Shown here: in pieces, positions 8,342 to 17,332 of the stretch
How the letters are laid out: every line of letters starts with the position of its first letter
Position numbering within the stretch: the first letter of the stretch is position 1
Origin: Bradyrhizobium sp. KBS0727
GTDB lineage: Bacteria > Pseudomonadota > Alphaproteobacteria > Rhizobiales > Xanthobacteraceae
Reading direction: 5' to 3'
Length of the DNA: 64,000 nucleotides
Assembly (NCBI RefSeq): GCF_005937885.2
Contig: NZ_CP042176.1
Location: 7,244,449 to 7,308,448 of the forward strand
The notes under the pieces: generated by a model
The model's database searches: none
The model's input: only the letters and a program-made list of their open reading frames with translations
What the model was told of the DNA's origin: nothing
Position numbers and translations under genes: made by a program

Positions 8342-9022
8342 ATGAACCAGCAAACCGAGACCCCCACCGGGACCCAGCCGAAGGCCGGCGCGATCATCGT
8401 GCCGGTGACGCTGTTCGAGCAGAACTGCACCATCATCTGGCACGAGCCTTCCAAGAAGGCCGTGGTGATCGACCCCGGCGGGGACGTTCCCAAGATTCTG
8501 GAAGCGATCAAGCAGACCGGCGTCACCGTCGAAAAGATCTGGCTGACCCACGGCCATATCGACCATGTCGGCGGCGCCGCCGAGCTGCGCGACGCGCTGC
8601 AGGTGAAAATCGAAGGCCCGCACATTGCCGACAAATACCTGCTCGACAATGTCGTCTCGAGCGGCGAGCGTTTTGGTATGACCGGCGTGCGCAATTTCGG
8701 ACCCGACCGTTGGCTCGACGAGGGCGAGCAGGTCTCGATCGGGGACCTGACCTTCGACATCCTACATTGCCCCGGCCATTCGCCGGGCAGCGTGGTGTTC
8801 TTCAACAAGGAATTGCGTTTCGCCCATGTCGGCGACGTCCTGTTCAACGGCTCGGTCGGGCGCACCGACCTGCCCGGCGGCAGCCACGCTACGCTGATCA
8901 ACTCGATCAAGGAAAAGCTGCTGCCGCTCGGCGACGATGTCGGCTTCATCTGCGGTCATGGCGCCGGCTCCAGCATCGGCCAGGAGCGGATGACCAACCC
9001 GTTCATCACCGGCGAGATGTGA
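8342..9022 (+). CDS. MBL-fold metallohydrolase, glyoxalase II-like (YcbL type)
   Basis: This 226-aa protein has the metallo-beta-lactamase zinc motif THGHIDHVGG, downstream metal ligands in CPGHSPGSV and HVGDVLFNGSVGRTDLPGG, and a final CGHGAGSSIGQER. The short length without the C-terminal glutathione-binding domain fits the YcbL/GloB-2 subgroup, cytosolic thioester hydrolases that act on S-lactoylglutathione-like substrates. The ATG at 8342 is chosen because the upstream codons lie in a palindromic repeat. Confidence 0.88.
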   Translation: MNQQTETPTGTQPKAGAIIVPVTLFEQNCTIIWHEPSKKAVVIDPGGDVPKILEAIKQTGVTVEKIWLTHGHIDHVGGAAELRDALQVKIEGPHIADKYLLDNVVSSGERFGMTGVRNFGPDRWLDEGEQVSIGDLTFDILHCPGHSPGSVVFFNKELRFAHVGDVLFNGSVGRTDLPGGSHATLINSIKEKLLPLGDDVGFICGHGAGSSIGQERMTNPFITGEM

Positions 9023-9050
9023 TAGGCAGCGAGCGTCGTAACGGTGCTGG

Positions 9051-9428
9051 CTACTCCGCCGCGATCATCTCGGACGCGTTCGCCTCTGCGAGGTGGCGCG
9101 TTCCCCAGTCCTTGATGGCGGCAACCACCGGCACGAAGGTCCGGCCCTTGCGGGTCAGGCGGTATTCGACCTTCGGCGGCACCACGCCAAAATCCTTACG
9201 ATCGATCAGTCCGCTCTCGGTGAGCGCCTTCAATTCGCGGCTCAGCACGCGCGGCGCGATCTCAGCGCTGCCTATCATGCCGCGCAGCAGGCCGGCGCGG
9301 ATTTCGCCATAGCGCCGCGGACCATCCTTGAGGTCCCAGACGATGCGCAGCTTGTATTTGCCGCTGATCATTTTCTGAAATGCCGCGACCGGGCAGCCGC
9401 AGGCCGGCGCCGTCCTTGGCTTCGCCAT
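9051..9428 (-). CDS. HxlR-family transcriptional regulator
   Basis: This 125-aa winged-helix regulator has ACGCPVAAFQKMISGKYKLRIVWDL, then PRRYGEIRAGL and APRVLSRELKALTESGLIDRK, the standard HxlR helix-turn-helix with an N-terminal Cys. HxlR proteins are dimeric sensors of electrophiles, aldehydes or redox stress. It is divergent from the small protein gene at 9619. A perfect 16-bp palindrome lies between them and is the best candidate for its operator. Confidence 0.92.
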   Translation of the reverse strand: MAKPRTAPACGCPVAAFQKMISGKYKLRIVWDLKDGPRRYGEIRAGLLRGMIGSAEIAPRVLSRELKALTESGLIDRKDFGVVPPKVEYRLTRKGRTFVPVVAAIKDWGTRHLAEANASEMIAAE

Positions 9429-9525
9429 CGCAGACCTCCACTAAGCATTCGCTTGTCTTGACGCGAACCGGCGTCCACTTCGCTTGAAAACGCTTTCGTC
9501 GCGCAGGATAGGAGCCGTGGAAAGA

Positions 9526-9541
9526 ATGTCCATATGGACAT
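9526..9541. promoter_or_regulatory. Candidate HxlR operator: perfect 16-bp palindrome
   Basis: ATGTCCATATGGACAT is a perfect dyad, followed by a further GTCC 6 bp downstream. It sits in the 190-bp gap between the divergent HxlR gene and the gene at 9619. Placement and symmetry suit a dimeric winged-helix regulator. Assignment to HxlR is inference. Confidence 0.6.
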
Positions 9542-9618
9542 TTTTGTCCGTACTTGCGCCGATGCGCACAAGCGCGCCAGATGTCCGGTGCAGCCCGACA
9601 GAACCAGAGGAGGCATCG

Positions 9619-9930
9619 GTGAAGCATTTCATGATCAGATACCGGTTCGCCAACGGCACCACCGAGGACTGGCACCGTGAAATTGCCCGCTTCATTTCCG
9701 CACTCGACAACGATCCGGAACTGAAGGGGCGGATCGTCTACCGCTGTCTGAAACAGCGCGACGATGCCGGCTATTTCCACCTCGCTTCGGCCGTCGACGA
9801 CGAGGCGGTCAAGACGCTGCAGCAGCGCGACTTCTTCAAGCACTATACGGAAAAGACCCGGCAGGTCGCCGATGGCGGCGACGTCACGGTAACGCCGATC
9901 GAATGGATCGCCGAAACCAGCGCGGCCTGA
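9619..9930 (+). CDS. Small conserved protein divergent from HxlR regulator (function unknown)
   Basis: The protein is 103 aa and begins at a GTG (9619) with a near-perfect AGGAGG five bases upstream. The upstream in-frame codons would run through the operator palindrome and are rejected. It reads KHFMIRYRFANGTTEDWHREIARFISAL and YRCLKQRDDAGYFHLASAVDDEAVKTLQQRDFF. The size and alternation suggest a dimeric alpha-beta barrel fold like small YgiN-type proteins, but no family is certain. The arrangement with the HxlR gene suggests it is the controlled target. Confidence 0.8.
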   Translation: MKHFMIRYRFANGTTEDWHREIARFISALDNDPELKGRIVYRCLKQRDDAGYFHLASAVDDEAVKTLQQRDFFKHYTEKTRQVADGGDVTVTPIEWIAETSAA

Positions 9931-9949
9931 ACGCCGCGGCCGCGCGTGG

Positions 9950-11188
9950 CTATTTCATCAGTCCCGCGGCCGTCAGCGCCCGCGTGATGACGCTGCTGAC
10001 GTCGATACTGTTGCGCTTCGATGCGCGCCGCGGCTTGACCGGGCGAATTAACGTTGTCCGCGGCCACAGCGTGGCGGCAAGATCCGGTGACTGCAGGGAT
10101 GCCGTGGCGGCCGACGGAATGACCGGTGCCGCAGGCTTTGGCGCCGGCTTCGCGTCGTCCGCCGGGGATAGCTTGCCAGCTTCGTTGGGCTGGCTGACGC
10201 GTTCGGTCAGGCCGAAAAAATTCGCGATGTGATAGGACGACGAAATGCCGGCCTCGATCATGAACGCGCCCGCGGTGCCATAGTTTTCGTCACTGCCGTC
10301 GGCGAGCCCCAGCGGGGTGCCGTGGGCCATGTCGGTGATGGTGTAGGATTCGACCAGGGTCTCGCCCTCTTCATTCCACCAGACATCGCGCGGATAGCCG
10401 TCGACGTTGGCTGTCGACATCGGCGCCGATGGCAGCCCGTGCACGTCGAGCCATTGCTTGACGATCTCGTTGGCATTGGCCGGATTGACCGTTCGGTCGG
10501 CGCTGCCGTGCCACACTGACAATTTCGGCCACGGGCCCTTGTGCTTCGAGGCCTTGCGCACGAGGTCGCCGAGTTCACGCGCGGGGCGCGGCGACGACTG
10601 CATCATGCCGCTGAGCGCTTCCCGCACATTGCTGGCGATGCCGAACGGCAGGCCGGCGATCACGGCGCCGCCCGCGAACACTTCCGGATAGGTCGCGAGC
10701 ATCACCGACGCCATGGCGCCGCCGGCGGAGAGTCCGGTCACGTAGATGCGACGCGAATCGATTTTGTGCTCGGCGACCATCCGCGCGATCATCTGCCGGA
10801 TCGAAGCCGCCTCGCCGCGCCCGCGCGCGATGTCACCCGGATTGAACCAGTTGAAACAGGTGTTGGCGTTATTCGCTGCCTGCTGTTCCGGCATCAGCAA
10901 CGCAAAGCCATAGCGCTTCGCAAGCGTCGACCATCCGGTTCCGACATCGTAACCGGCGGCCGTCTGGCCGCAGCCATGCAGCACGACGACGAGGGCAGGC
11001 GTCCGCGGAAGGTGCTCCGGTACGAACGCGAGCATCTTCAGCGCGCCCGGATTGGTGCCGAATCCGGTCATTTCGACGAGCGGGCTGCGGACAGCCGACG
11101 ATGCGCTCAGTCCATAGGCTCCCAAGCCATTGAACCCGCTTAGCTTCGAAAAATGTCGCATCAATTCGACGTTCTGGGCGAGGGACAA
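9950..11188 (-). CDS. PHB depolymerase family esterase (LpqC/PhaZ-like)
   Basis: This is an alpha/beta hydrolase of about 412 aa. The oxyanion-site motif LVVVLHGCGQTAAGYD precedes the lipase box GLSAGGAM with the nucleophile serine, then a catalytic Asp in SVWHGSADRTVNP and a His in TITDMAHGTPL. This is the esterase_PHB pattern. The start is best read as the TTG at 11188, because CAGGAG lies about 7 bp upstream and the product (L/M)SLAQNVELMRHF matches common N-termini. An ATG much further upstream (11290) has no ribosome-binding site. The C-terminal ~60 residues are Pro/Ala-rich and basic. The true substrate may be a short polyester or another acyl ester. Confidence 0.82.
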   Translation of the reverse strand: MSLAQNVELMRHFSKLSGFNGLGAYGLSASSAVRSPLVEMTGFGTNPGALKMLAFVPEHLPRTPALVVVLHGCGQTAAGYDVGTGWSTLAKRYGFALLMPEQQAANNANTCFNWFNPGDIARGRGEAASIRQMIARMVAEHKIDSRRIYVTGLSAGGAMASVMLATYPEVFAGGAVIAGLPFGIASNVREALSGMMQSSPRPARELGDLVRKASKHKGPWPKLSVWHGSADRTVNPANANEIVKQWLDVHGLPSAPMSTANVDGYPRDVWWNEEGETLVESYTITDMAHGTPLGLADGSDENYGTAGAFMIEAGISSSYHIANFFGLTERVSQPNEAGKLSPADDAKPAPKPAAPVIPSAATASLQSPDLAATLWPRTTLIRPVKPRRASKRNSIDVSSVITRALTAAGLMK

Positions 11189-11306
11189 ATTGCAGCTCCT
11201 GGGGGCGATCGTTCTAGTAACGTCACTCAGAACAGATAGTTGCTGCACTGCAAAATGAAAAGGCCGTGTGCTGTCGTTCCCCTGAATCATATTTTCGTTG
11301 TTGACG

Positions 11307-12719
11307 TCAATTTGTCACGGTCGCGCGCCGCATCCATGTCAGAAATGCGGCACATGTGATGATCGACAGCCCAAACAACGCGCATGCGGCCAACAATGCC
11401 AGCCGTGCCGACTGACTGACTTCAACCGCAAAGTATACCGCTCCGATCGCCGCAACGCCCGCGGCGTTGGCGATCTGCGCGGTCGTGCCGTACATGCCGG
11501 AGCCTGCGCCTGCGCTCACCGGTTTCACCGACGAGAGCACGGCGCTCGACAACGGCGCCATCACCAGCCCCTGGCCGTAACCGAAGATCGTCAGCACCAG
11601 TGCAAGCGACATCGCCGACGGCGCACCGGCCGATTCGACCAAAGCCACCAGCGCCGCAAGGCCGGCGATCTGCACACAGCAGCCCTCGATCAGCACCAGC
11701 GTGCCGCGATGACGGGCGCGCGCGCCGCCATGACGCGACGCGATCACGAAGGTCAGCGCCAGCGGCACGAAGACGAGACCTGCCTGCAGCGGCGGAATAT
11801 GCAGCGCCCGCTGCATGAAGACAGTCATGACGAGATAGAACGACAGGTTGGCAAAGAAGAAAAAGAATACGGCGGCGAGACCGCGCATGAAGGCGGCGTC
11901 CGACAGCAGCGACAGATCGATCAACGGCATGCCGCCACGGCCGGCCACCGCGCGTTCGAGCTTCACGAAGGCACATATGATCGCGGCGCCCGCCGCCATC
12001 ACCAGCCAGACCCAGGCTGACCAGTGCACGTCATGACCGAACAGCAGCGGGCCGATCAGGCACAACAGTCCGAGAAACAGCACGATCGAGCCTGGAATAT
12101 CCAGCCGCGTGCCGGCACGGCGCGGCGCCATCGGCATGATCCGCAGGGCTGCTGCGATGATAACAGCGCCGAACGGCACGTTGACGAAAAACACTGCGCG
12201 CCAGCCGAGCCCGGCAAGATCCAGCGTCACCAGAATGCCGCCGAGCAGGAAGCCTGCGGCGCCGGCCAGTCCCAGCACGATGCCGTAGATGCCGAAGGCG
12301 CGGGCGCGCGAGGCGTCCGCGAACAACAGATGAATGGTGGCCAGCACCTGCGGCACCATCAACGCCGCGGTAGCACCTTGCGCCAGCCGCGCGACGATCA
12401 ATTCCGGACCCGACTGCACCAGGCCGCACCACAGCGAGGTGACGGTAAAGCCGGCGACACCCGCGACGAATACGTTGCGGGTGCCGTAGATGTCGCCGAG
12501 CCGGCCGCCGGTGACCACCAGCGTCGCGTAGGCGATCAGGTAGATGGCGATGACCGCCTCGATCTGCGCCGCGCCGGCGTGCAGCTCGGCCGCAATCGTC
12601 GGGATCGCCACGTTGACGATGAAGGCATCGACCCCGAACATGAATTGCGCCGCGACAACAGTCGCAAGCACCCGCCAGCGGCGCGAGGAATCGACCGGAG
12701 CTGAAACAATCTGATGCAT
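11307..12719 (-). CDS. MFS transporter, DHA2 (14-TMS drug:H+ antiporter) family
   Basis: This 470-aa membrane protein has about 13-14 hydrophobic segments. It carries the motif-A element GGRLGDIYGTRNVFVAG and a motif-C-like GLAGAAGFLLGG stretch, both diagnostic of EmrB/QacA-type exporters. It would expel small hydrophobic compounds using the proton gradient. Neighbours do not reveal a substrate. No dedicated TetR or MarR regulator is adjacent. Confidence 0.9.
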   Translation of the reverse strand: MHQIVSAPVDSSRRWRVLATVVAAQFMFGVDAFIVNVAIPTIAAELHAGAAQIEAVIAIYLIAYATLVVTGGRLGDIYGTRNVFVAGVAGFTVTSLWCGLVQSGPELIVARLAQGATAALMVPQVLATIHLLFADASRARAFGIYGIVLGLAGAAGFLLGGILVTLDLAGLGWRAVFFVNVPFGAVIIAAALRIMPMAPRRAGTRLDIPGSIVLFLGLLCLIGPLLFGHDVHWSAWVWLVMAAGAAIICAFVKLERAVAGRGGMPLIDLSLLSDAAFMRGLAAVFFFFFANLSFYLVMTVFMQRALHIPPLQAGLVFVPLALTFVIASRHGGARARHRGTLVLIEGCCVQIAGLAALVALVESAGAPSAMSLALVLTIFGYGQGLVMAPLSSAVLSSVKPVSAGAGSGMYGTTAQIANAAGVAAIGAVYFAVEVSQSARLALLAACALFGLSIITCAAFLTWMRRATVTN

Positions 12720-12854
12720 GGCGAAGAGCCTTGTCCGAAATCTGTTGCATCAACGGTTACAGATTCCGGTCATCCCGGCGATTACCCCGGAGGTAAGAGA
12801 AGCCTGCCCGATTGCTGCATCTGAATCGGGGATTCCTGCAACCCATTCGGCGGT

Positions 12855-13562
12855 CTAGGACGCGACCGGCTCCAGCGATCCGGTGAGCGAGGCGCGTTGC
12901 GACAGCTCGATCCAGTTGCCGTCGGGATCGCGCACCATCGAAATTCGCGCGGTGGTGCCGAGCGTCACCGGCGCCCGCGCTTCGCGGCCGCCATGGGCCA
13001 GCACATGGGCGTGCTCGCGATCGACCTCGAACACCTGAAAGGTGATGTAGCGCCAGCCTTTGCCCTCGAAGGCGGCATCATCTGGCGCATCGGCTGCGGG
13101 TTCTACGATCAGCACCGTGTCGCCTGCCAGGAAGGTCATCACACCATCAACGCCGGCAGGCGCGCCCTCCTTCAGTCCGAGCGCCTGCGTGTAGAAGCGA
13201 CGATGCGCATCGACGTCGCGAACGCCGAGACGTATCCCGATGCGCTCGATCCCGAACATGCCTTTTGGCACCAGCGCAACACGATTGCCTTCCGGATCCG
13301 TCATCGGCGCCGGCGCGGCGATGCCGTCGCGCGCAATCAGCAGTTCGAGGTAGCCCGATGGCGGGTTGTCGGGCAGCGTCTCATAGACCTGATTGATTTT
13401 CAGGATCGAGCCGCAGAGGTCGTGGCGATGCTGCTTGTAGCCGCGGCGGATCGGCTGGGTGTGGTCGAACGGCAGGCCGATCTCGTTCTGCCAGAACGCC
13501 AACGCCGCCGGCGCGTTGTTGGTGGCAAAGCCGATATCGATGCGGGGTTTCGCCAGTCTCAT
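12855..13562 (-). CDS. VOC family protein with two glyoxalase/dioxygenase modules
   Basis: This 235-aa protein consists of two tandem betaalphabetabetabeta modules. The first runs from IDIGFATNNAPAALAFWQNEIGLPF. The second runs from IERIGIRLGVRDVDAHRRFYTQALGL and ends RDPDGNWIELSQR, with the usual metal-ligand Glu. Members include glyoxalases, ring-cleavage dioxygenases and bleomycin-binding proteins, and nothing here picks one. It lies alone on the minus strand between an MFS gene and a repeat. Confidence 0.85.
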   Translation of the reverse strand: MRLAKPRIDIGFATNNAPAALAFWQNEIGLPFDHTQPIRRGYKQHRHDLCGSILKINQVYETLPDNPPSGYLELLIARDGIAAPAPMTDPEGNRVALVPKGMFGIERIGIRLGVRDVDAHRRFYTQALGLKEGAPAGVDGVMTFLAGDTVLIVEPAADAPDDAAFEGKGWRYITFQVFEVDREHAHVLAHGGREARAPVTLGTTARISMVRDPDGNWIELSQRASLTGSLEPVAS

Positions 13563-13621
13563 GATGCCTTTTCCTTACCCGGCGCTGCGAGCCAATTCCG
13601 GGCGACGGTATGTCACATCCA

Positions 13622-13672
13622 TAGCGTTTTCCAGCGAAGTGGCGGCCGGCTCGCGCCACGAAAACGCGTCAA
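13622..13672 (+). repeat. GCGTTTTC-type palindromic repeat
   Basis: AGCGTTTTCCAGCGAAGTGG at the left and CGAAAACGCGTCAAA at the right flank a GCCGGCTCGCGCC core. It is related, in reverse orientation, to the copy at 6289-6347 and the half copy at 9453-9493. It lies in the promoter region between the divergent VOC and LLM genes. Confidence 0.65.
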
Positions 13673-13794
13673 ATATAGAGTTCGCGCGACAACCATGCGC
13701 GGGCCGCGGGCTTCGAGGATTGCCTTGCCCCGCCCCACCCCGTAGTTTGGTCCCGAGCAATTCCAAAGAACAATAAATCCGGAGAGAAATCCCC

Positions 13795-15036
13795 ATGGCG
13801 CGCCTCAAATTCGGAGCCTTCCTCGCCCCGCATCATCCGATCGGCGAGCATCCGATGCTGCAATTCCGCCGCGACCTCGATTTCGTCGAGCAGATCGACG
13901 CGCTCGGCTTCGACGAATTCTGGTGCGGCGAGCACCATTCCTCGGGCTGGGAAATGATCGCCTCGCCGGAAATGTTCCTCGCCGCCGCCGGCGAACGCAC
14001 CAAGCGCATCAAGCTCGGTACCGGCGTGATCTCGCTGCCCTATCACCATCCCTTCAACGTCGCCCAGCGCATGGTGCAGCTCGACCACATGACCGGCGGC
14101 CGGGCGCTGTTCGGTTCCGGTCCGGGCGCACTGGCGTCGGATGCGCACACGCTCGGCATCGATCCGATGACGCAGCGCGATCGCCAGGACGAAGCGCTCG
14201 GCATCATCCGCCGGCTGTTCAGGGGCGAGCGGGTCACCGCCAAGAGCGACTGGTTCACCATGAACGACGCAGCGCTGCAGCTTCTGCCGCTGCAGGAAGA
14301 CATGCCCTGCGTAGTGGCGTCGCAGATCTCGCCGTCGGGCATGACGCTGGCGGGCAAATACGGCATCGGCATCATCTCGCTCGGCTCGATGTCGACGCAG
14401 GGCCTGATGGCGCTGCCGACACAATGGGGCTTTGCCGAGGACGCGGCGAAGAAGGCCGGCACCACCGTGAGCCGCGCCGACTGGCGCGTGCTGCTCTCCT
14501 GGCACATTGCCGAAACCCGCGAACAGGCGGAGCGCGAGGCCGGCCCCGGGCTGATGCGCTGGCACAACGAATATACGGTCCGCACACTGCAGCGGCCGGG
14601 CGTCGAACCGTTCTCCTCGCCGGAAGACGCCGTCGAGAAGACCGCCGGCGGCCCTAACGCCGCCTCCACCATCGGCACGCCGGACGACCTGGTCAAAACC
14701 ATCAAGAACCTGATCGACGTGTCCGGCGGCGTCGGCACCATCATCGGCTTCGTGCACGACTGGGCCAATCCGGAAAACACCCGCCGTAGCTGGGACATGG
14801 TCGCGCGCTACGTGGTCCCGGAGATCAACGGCTATGTCAGGAAATTGCGGGAGTCGCAGACATTCCTGATCGAGAACCGCGCCGTGTTCGAGCGCGCGGG
14901 CCAAGCTGTGATGGCCAAGATCATGGAAAACGAAAAGGCCGCCGCGGCCCTGCCGCTCACCGGCCCCGGTCGGCTGGCGATCCCCTCTGTCAACGCGCCG
15001 GACCTGCAGAAGGCAGCGGCGAAGCAGAAGGCATAA
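13795..15036 (+). CDS. LLM-class flavin-dependent oxidoreductase (luciferase-like monooxygenase)
   Basis: This 413-aa TIM-barrel flavoprotein has FGAFLAPHHPIGEHPMLQFRRDLDFVEQIDALGFDEFWCGEHH at the N-terminus, RIKLGTGVISLPYHHPF and RALFGSGPGALASDAH, as in long-chain LimB or bacterial luciferase-like oxygenases. It uses FMNH2 supplied by a separate reductase. GGAGAG lies 9 bp before the ATG. A terminator follows at 15064, so it is a single-gene unit. The P450 gene downstream suggests a shared role in attacking hydrophobic compounds, but this is inference. Confidence 0.9.
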   Translation: MARLKFGAFLAPHHPIGEHPMLQFRRDLDFVEQIDALGFDEFWCGEHHSSGWEMIASPEMFLAAAGERTKRIKLGTGVISLPYHHPFNVAQRMVQLDHMTGGRALFGSGPGALASDAHTLGIDPMTQRDRQDEALGIIRRLFRGERVTAKSDWFTMNDAALQLLPLQEDMPCVVASQISPSGMTLAGKYGIGIISLGSMSTQGLMALPTQWGFAEDAAKKAGTTVSRADWRVLLSWHIAETREQAEREAGPGLMRWHNEYTVRTLQRPGVEPFSSPEDAVEKTAGGPNAASTIGTPDDLVKTIKNLIDVSGGVGTIIGFVHDWANPENTRRSWDMVARYVVPEINGYVRKLRESQTFLIENRAVFERAGQAVMAKIMENEKAAAALPLTGPGRLAIPSVNAPDLQKAAAKQKA

Positions 15037-15063
15037 CTGCCGCGGCGTTCAGGCAAACGGGGA

Positions 15064-15090
15064 CGGCGCGGATATCCTCCGCGCCGTTTT
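15064..15090 (+). terminator. Rho-independent terminator of the LLM gene
   Basis: A 9-bp perfect stem (CGGCGCGGA with TCCGCGCCG, loop TATCC) is followed directly by TTTT, 28 bp after the LLM stop codon. Confidence 0.85.
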
Positions 15091-15315
15091 CATGTGGTCC
15101 GGCTATTTCTCGCAATGATCCTAGCACGGCTCGCGACTTTGTGACGCGATTGGGCTGGCCGGTGCCGCCCTTACACCCGCGCTTTGCGGCAGAGAAACAA
15201 AGAGTTATTTACCCGGCCGGGTTATCACGCGCCGGCGCGGCAATATTCAGCCGCGACAAAGCCGCCGTCCCGGTGGATACTATTCGCGGCCCGAGGGTCA
15301 ACCGGAGCAATTGCC

Positions 15316-16692
15316 ATGTCGATGCAGTCTGTGGCTTCCCCCGTCTATACGTTCACCCCGCCGCGGCGCAATTCACTGACGCATATTCCGGGTGACGAGG
15401 GCTGGCCGCTGATCGGCAAGACGCTGGATGTGCTCGCCGACCCCAAGGGGCAGGTCGAGCGGTCTTCAGCCAAATATGGCCTGGTCTATCGCAGCCATCT
15501 GTTCGGCGAGACCAGCCTGGTCCTGCTCGGCCCCGACGCCAACGAGCTGGTGATGTTCGACCAGGCCAAGCAATTCTCCTCGACGCTCGGCTGGGGCCGC
15601 ATCCTCGGGCTGCTGTTTCCGCGCGGATTGATGCTGCTCGATTTCGAGGAGCATCGTTTGCACCGGCGCGCACTGTCGGTGGCGTTCAAGTCCGGCCCGA
15701 TGAAATCCTATCTGGCGGAGCTCGACACCGGCATCGCTGCGCGCGTTGCGCAGTGGAAGGCGAAGCCGGGACCGATGCTGTTCTATCCCGCGATGAAGCA
15801 GCTCACGCTCGATCTCGCGGCAACGTCCTTTCTCGGCGCCGGCATCGGTCCCGAGGTGGACGAAATCACCAACGCCTTTGTCGACATGGTGGCCGCCTCG
15901 GTCGCGGTGATCCGGAAACCGCTGCCCGGCACGCCGATGGCGCGCGGCGTCCGGGGCCGCAAGCGCATCGTCGCCTATTTCTCCGAACAGATCCCGATCC
16001 GCCGCGCCAAGGGCGGCGGCGACGATCTGTTCTCGCAGCTTTGCCATGCCACCCACGAAGACGGCGCCCTGCTCACGACGCAGGACATCGTCGATCACAT
16101 GAGTTTCCTGATGATGGCGGCGCACGACACGCTGACCTCGTCGCTGACGTCGTTTGTCGGTGAACTGGCCGCTCATCCGGAATGGCAGCAAAAGCTGCGC
16201 GACGAGGTCTCTAGCCTCGGCATCGCCGCAAGCGCGCCGACGAGCTTCGACAATCTCGAAGCCATGCCGCTCGCCGAGATGGCGTTCAAGGAAGCGCTGC
16301 GGCTGAAACCGCCGGTACCTTCGATGCCGCGCCGCGCGATTCGCGATTTCACCTTCAAGGGCTACGCGATCCCCGCCGGCACGATGGTCGGCGTCAACCC
16401 GCTGTTCACCCACCACATGCCTGAGTTCTGGCCTGAGCCCGAAAAATTCGATCCGCTTCGCTTCACCGAGGAGGCGCAACGCAACCGCCATCGCTTTGCC
16501 TGGGTGCCGTATGGCGGCGGCGCGCATATGTGCCTCGGCCTGCACTTCGCCTATATGCAGGCCAAATGCTTCGCACGGCATTTCCTGCAAAATCTCAGCG
16601 TCTCGCTGGAGCCCGGCTACAAACCGGACTGGCAGATGTGGCCAATCCCGAAGCCGCGCGACGGACTGCGGGTGGTGATCAGGCCGGTGTGA
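15316..16692 (+). CDS. Cytochrome P450
   Basis: This 458-aa heme monooxygenase has the I-helix LMMAAHDTLTSSLTSF, the K-helix ExxR in FKEALRLKPPVPSMPRRA and the heme loop WVPYGGGAHMCLGLHF with the thiolate ligand near C406. The absence of an N-terminal membrane anchor indicates a soluble enzyme needing separate redox partners, none of which are nearby. The start at 15316 is supported by GGAG upstream and family length. The open frame to the left is rejected as non-conserved. The GYAIPAGTMVGVNPLFTHH region resembles the CYP120/CYP26-like lineage more than CYP101-type enzymes. Confidence 0.92.
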   Translation: MSMQSVASPVYTFTPPRRNSLTHIPGDEGWPLIGKTLDVLADPKGQVERSSAKYGLVYRSHLFGETSLVLLGPDANELVMFDQAKQFSSTLGWGRILGLLFPRGLMLLDFEEHRLHRRALSVAFKSGPMKSYLAELDTGIAARVAQWKAKPGPMLFYPAMKQLTLDLAATSFLGAGIGPEVDEITNAFVDMVAASVAVIRKPLPGTPMARGVRGRKRIVAYFSEQIPIRRAKGGGDDLFSQLCHATHEDGALLTTQDIVDHMSFLMMAAHDTLTSSLTSFVGELAAHPEWQQKLRDEVSSLGIAASAPTSFDNLEAMPLAEMAFKEALRLKPPVPSMPRRAIRDFTFKGYAIPAGTMVGVNPLFTHHMPEFWPEPEKFDPLRFTEEAQRNRHRFAWVPYGGGAHMCLGLHFAYMQAKCFARHFLQNLSVSLEPGYKPDWQMWPIPKPRDGLRVVIRPV

Positions 16693-16711
16693 CGCTGCGC
16701 GTAAAGCGCTT

Positions 16712-17212
16712 TCACTCCACGAACGTCGTGAGTTGCGCACCCTCATCCGCGACGAACACGGCGATCAGCTCCGCCGGCTCGGTGTTGCTGGCATTGGCCG
16801 AGACCAGGTGCGTGGCGCCGGGCGGCTCGAAGAACGACTGGCCGACCTTGAACGTTTCGACCGGGCCGCCGGCGAGCTGCGAGCGGATTTCCCCCTTGGT
16901 GATGTAGGCGGTGACAGAACCGGCATGCCGGTGCGCGCGGGTAAAGCCGCCCGGGCCGTAGAACACACGCACGATCGTCACGCGTTTGCCAGGCACGTTC
17001 GGCAGCGCATGGGAAGAGATCGGCTCGACGGTGTCGAGCGTCGAACCGGCAGGATCGCTGCTGGCACAGAGCGGTTCGACGATCGCCGAGATCGCGTCCA
17101 TCGTCGACGGCATCGCCTTGCCGATGACAAGAGCGCAGGCGAGACCGGCGATGGCGGCGAGATAGAGTGGGTGGAGGTCGATTGTTGATGCGGGCCGCAA
17201 TGTTACGAACAT
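16712..17212 (-). CDS. Cupin-domain protein with N-terminal membrane segment
   Basis: This 166-aa protein has a hydrophobic segment at about residues 14-33 (LYLAAIAGLACALVIGKA), then a single cupin barrel. Cupin motif 1 is GGFTRAHRHAGSVTAYITKGE, with His ligands. Motif 2 is around SFFEPPGATHLVSANAS. It is probably anchored in the membrane or exported and binds a metal. No enzyme activity can be assigned. Confidence 0.85.
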   Translation of the reverse strand: MFVTLRPASTIDLHPLYLAAIAGLACALVIGKAMPSTMDAISAIVEPLCASSDPAGSTLDTVEPISSHALPNVPGKRVTIVRVFYGPGGFTRAHRHAGSVTAYITKGEIRSQLAGGPVETFKVGQSFFEPPGATHLVSANASNTEPAELIAVFVADEGAQLTTFVE

Positions 17213-17231
17213 TTTTCTTCCAGTTTTAGTC

Positions 17232-17314
17232 TGTCATTCCGGGGCGATGCAAAGCATCGAACCCGGAATCTCGAGATTCCGGGTCTGGTGCTTACGCACC
17301 ATCCCGGAATGACA
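17232..17314 (+). repeat. TGTCATTCCGGGGCG-type palindromic repeat, copy 2
   Basis: This 83-bp element is nearly identical to the copy at 8205-8287. It begins TGTCATTCCGGGGCGATGC, has ATCTCGAGAT at the centre and ends CATCCCGGAATGACA. It lies between the cupin and SDR genes. Confidence 0.85.
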
Positions 17315-17332
17315 GCATCGGAATTTCTACCC

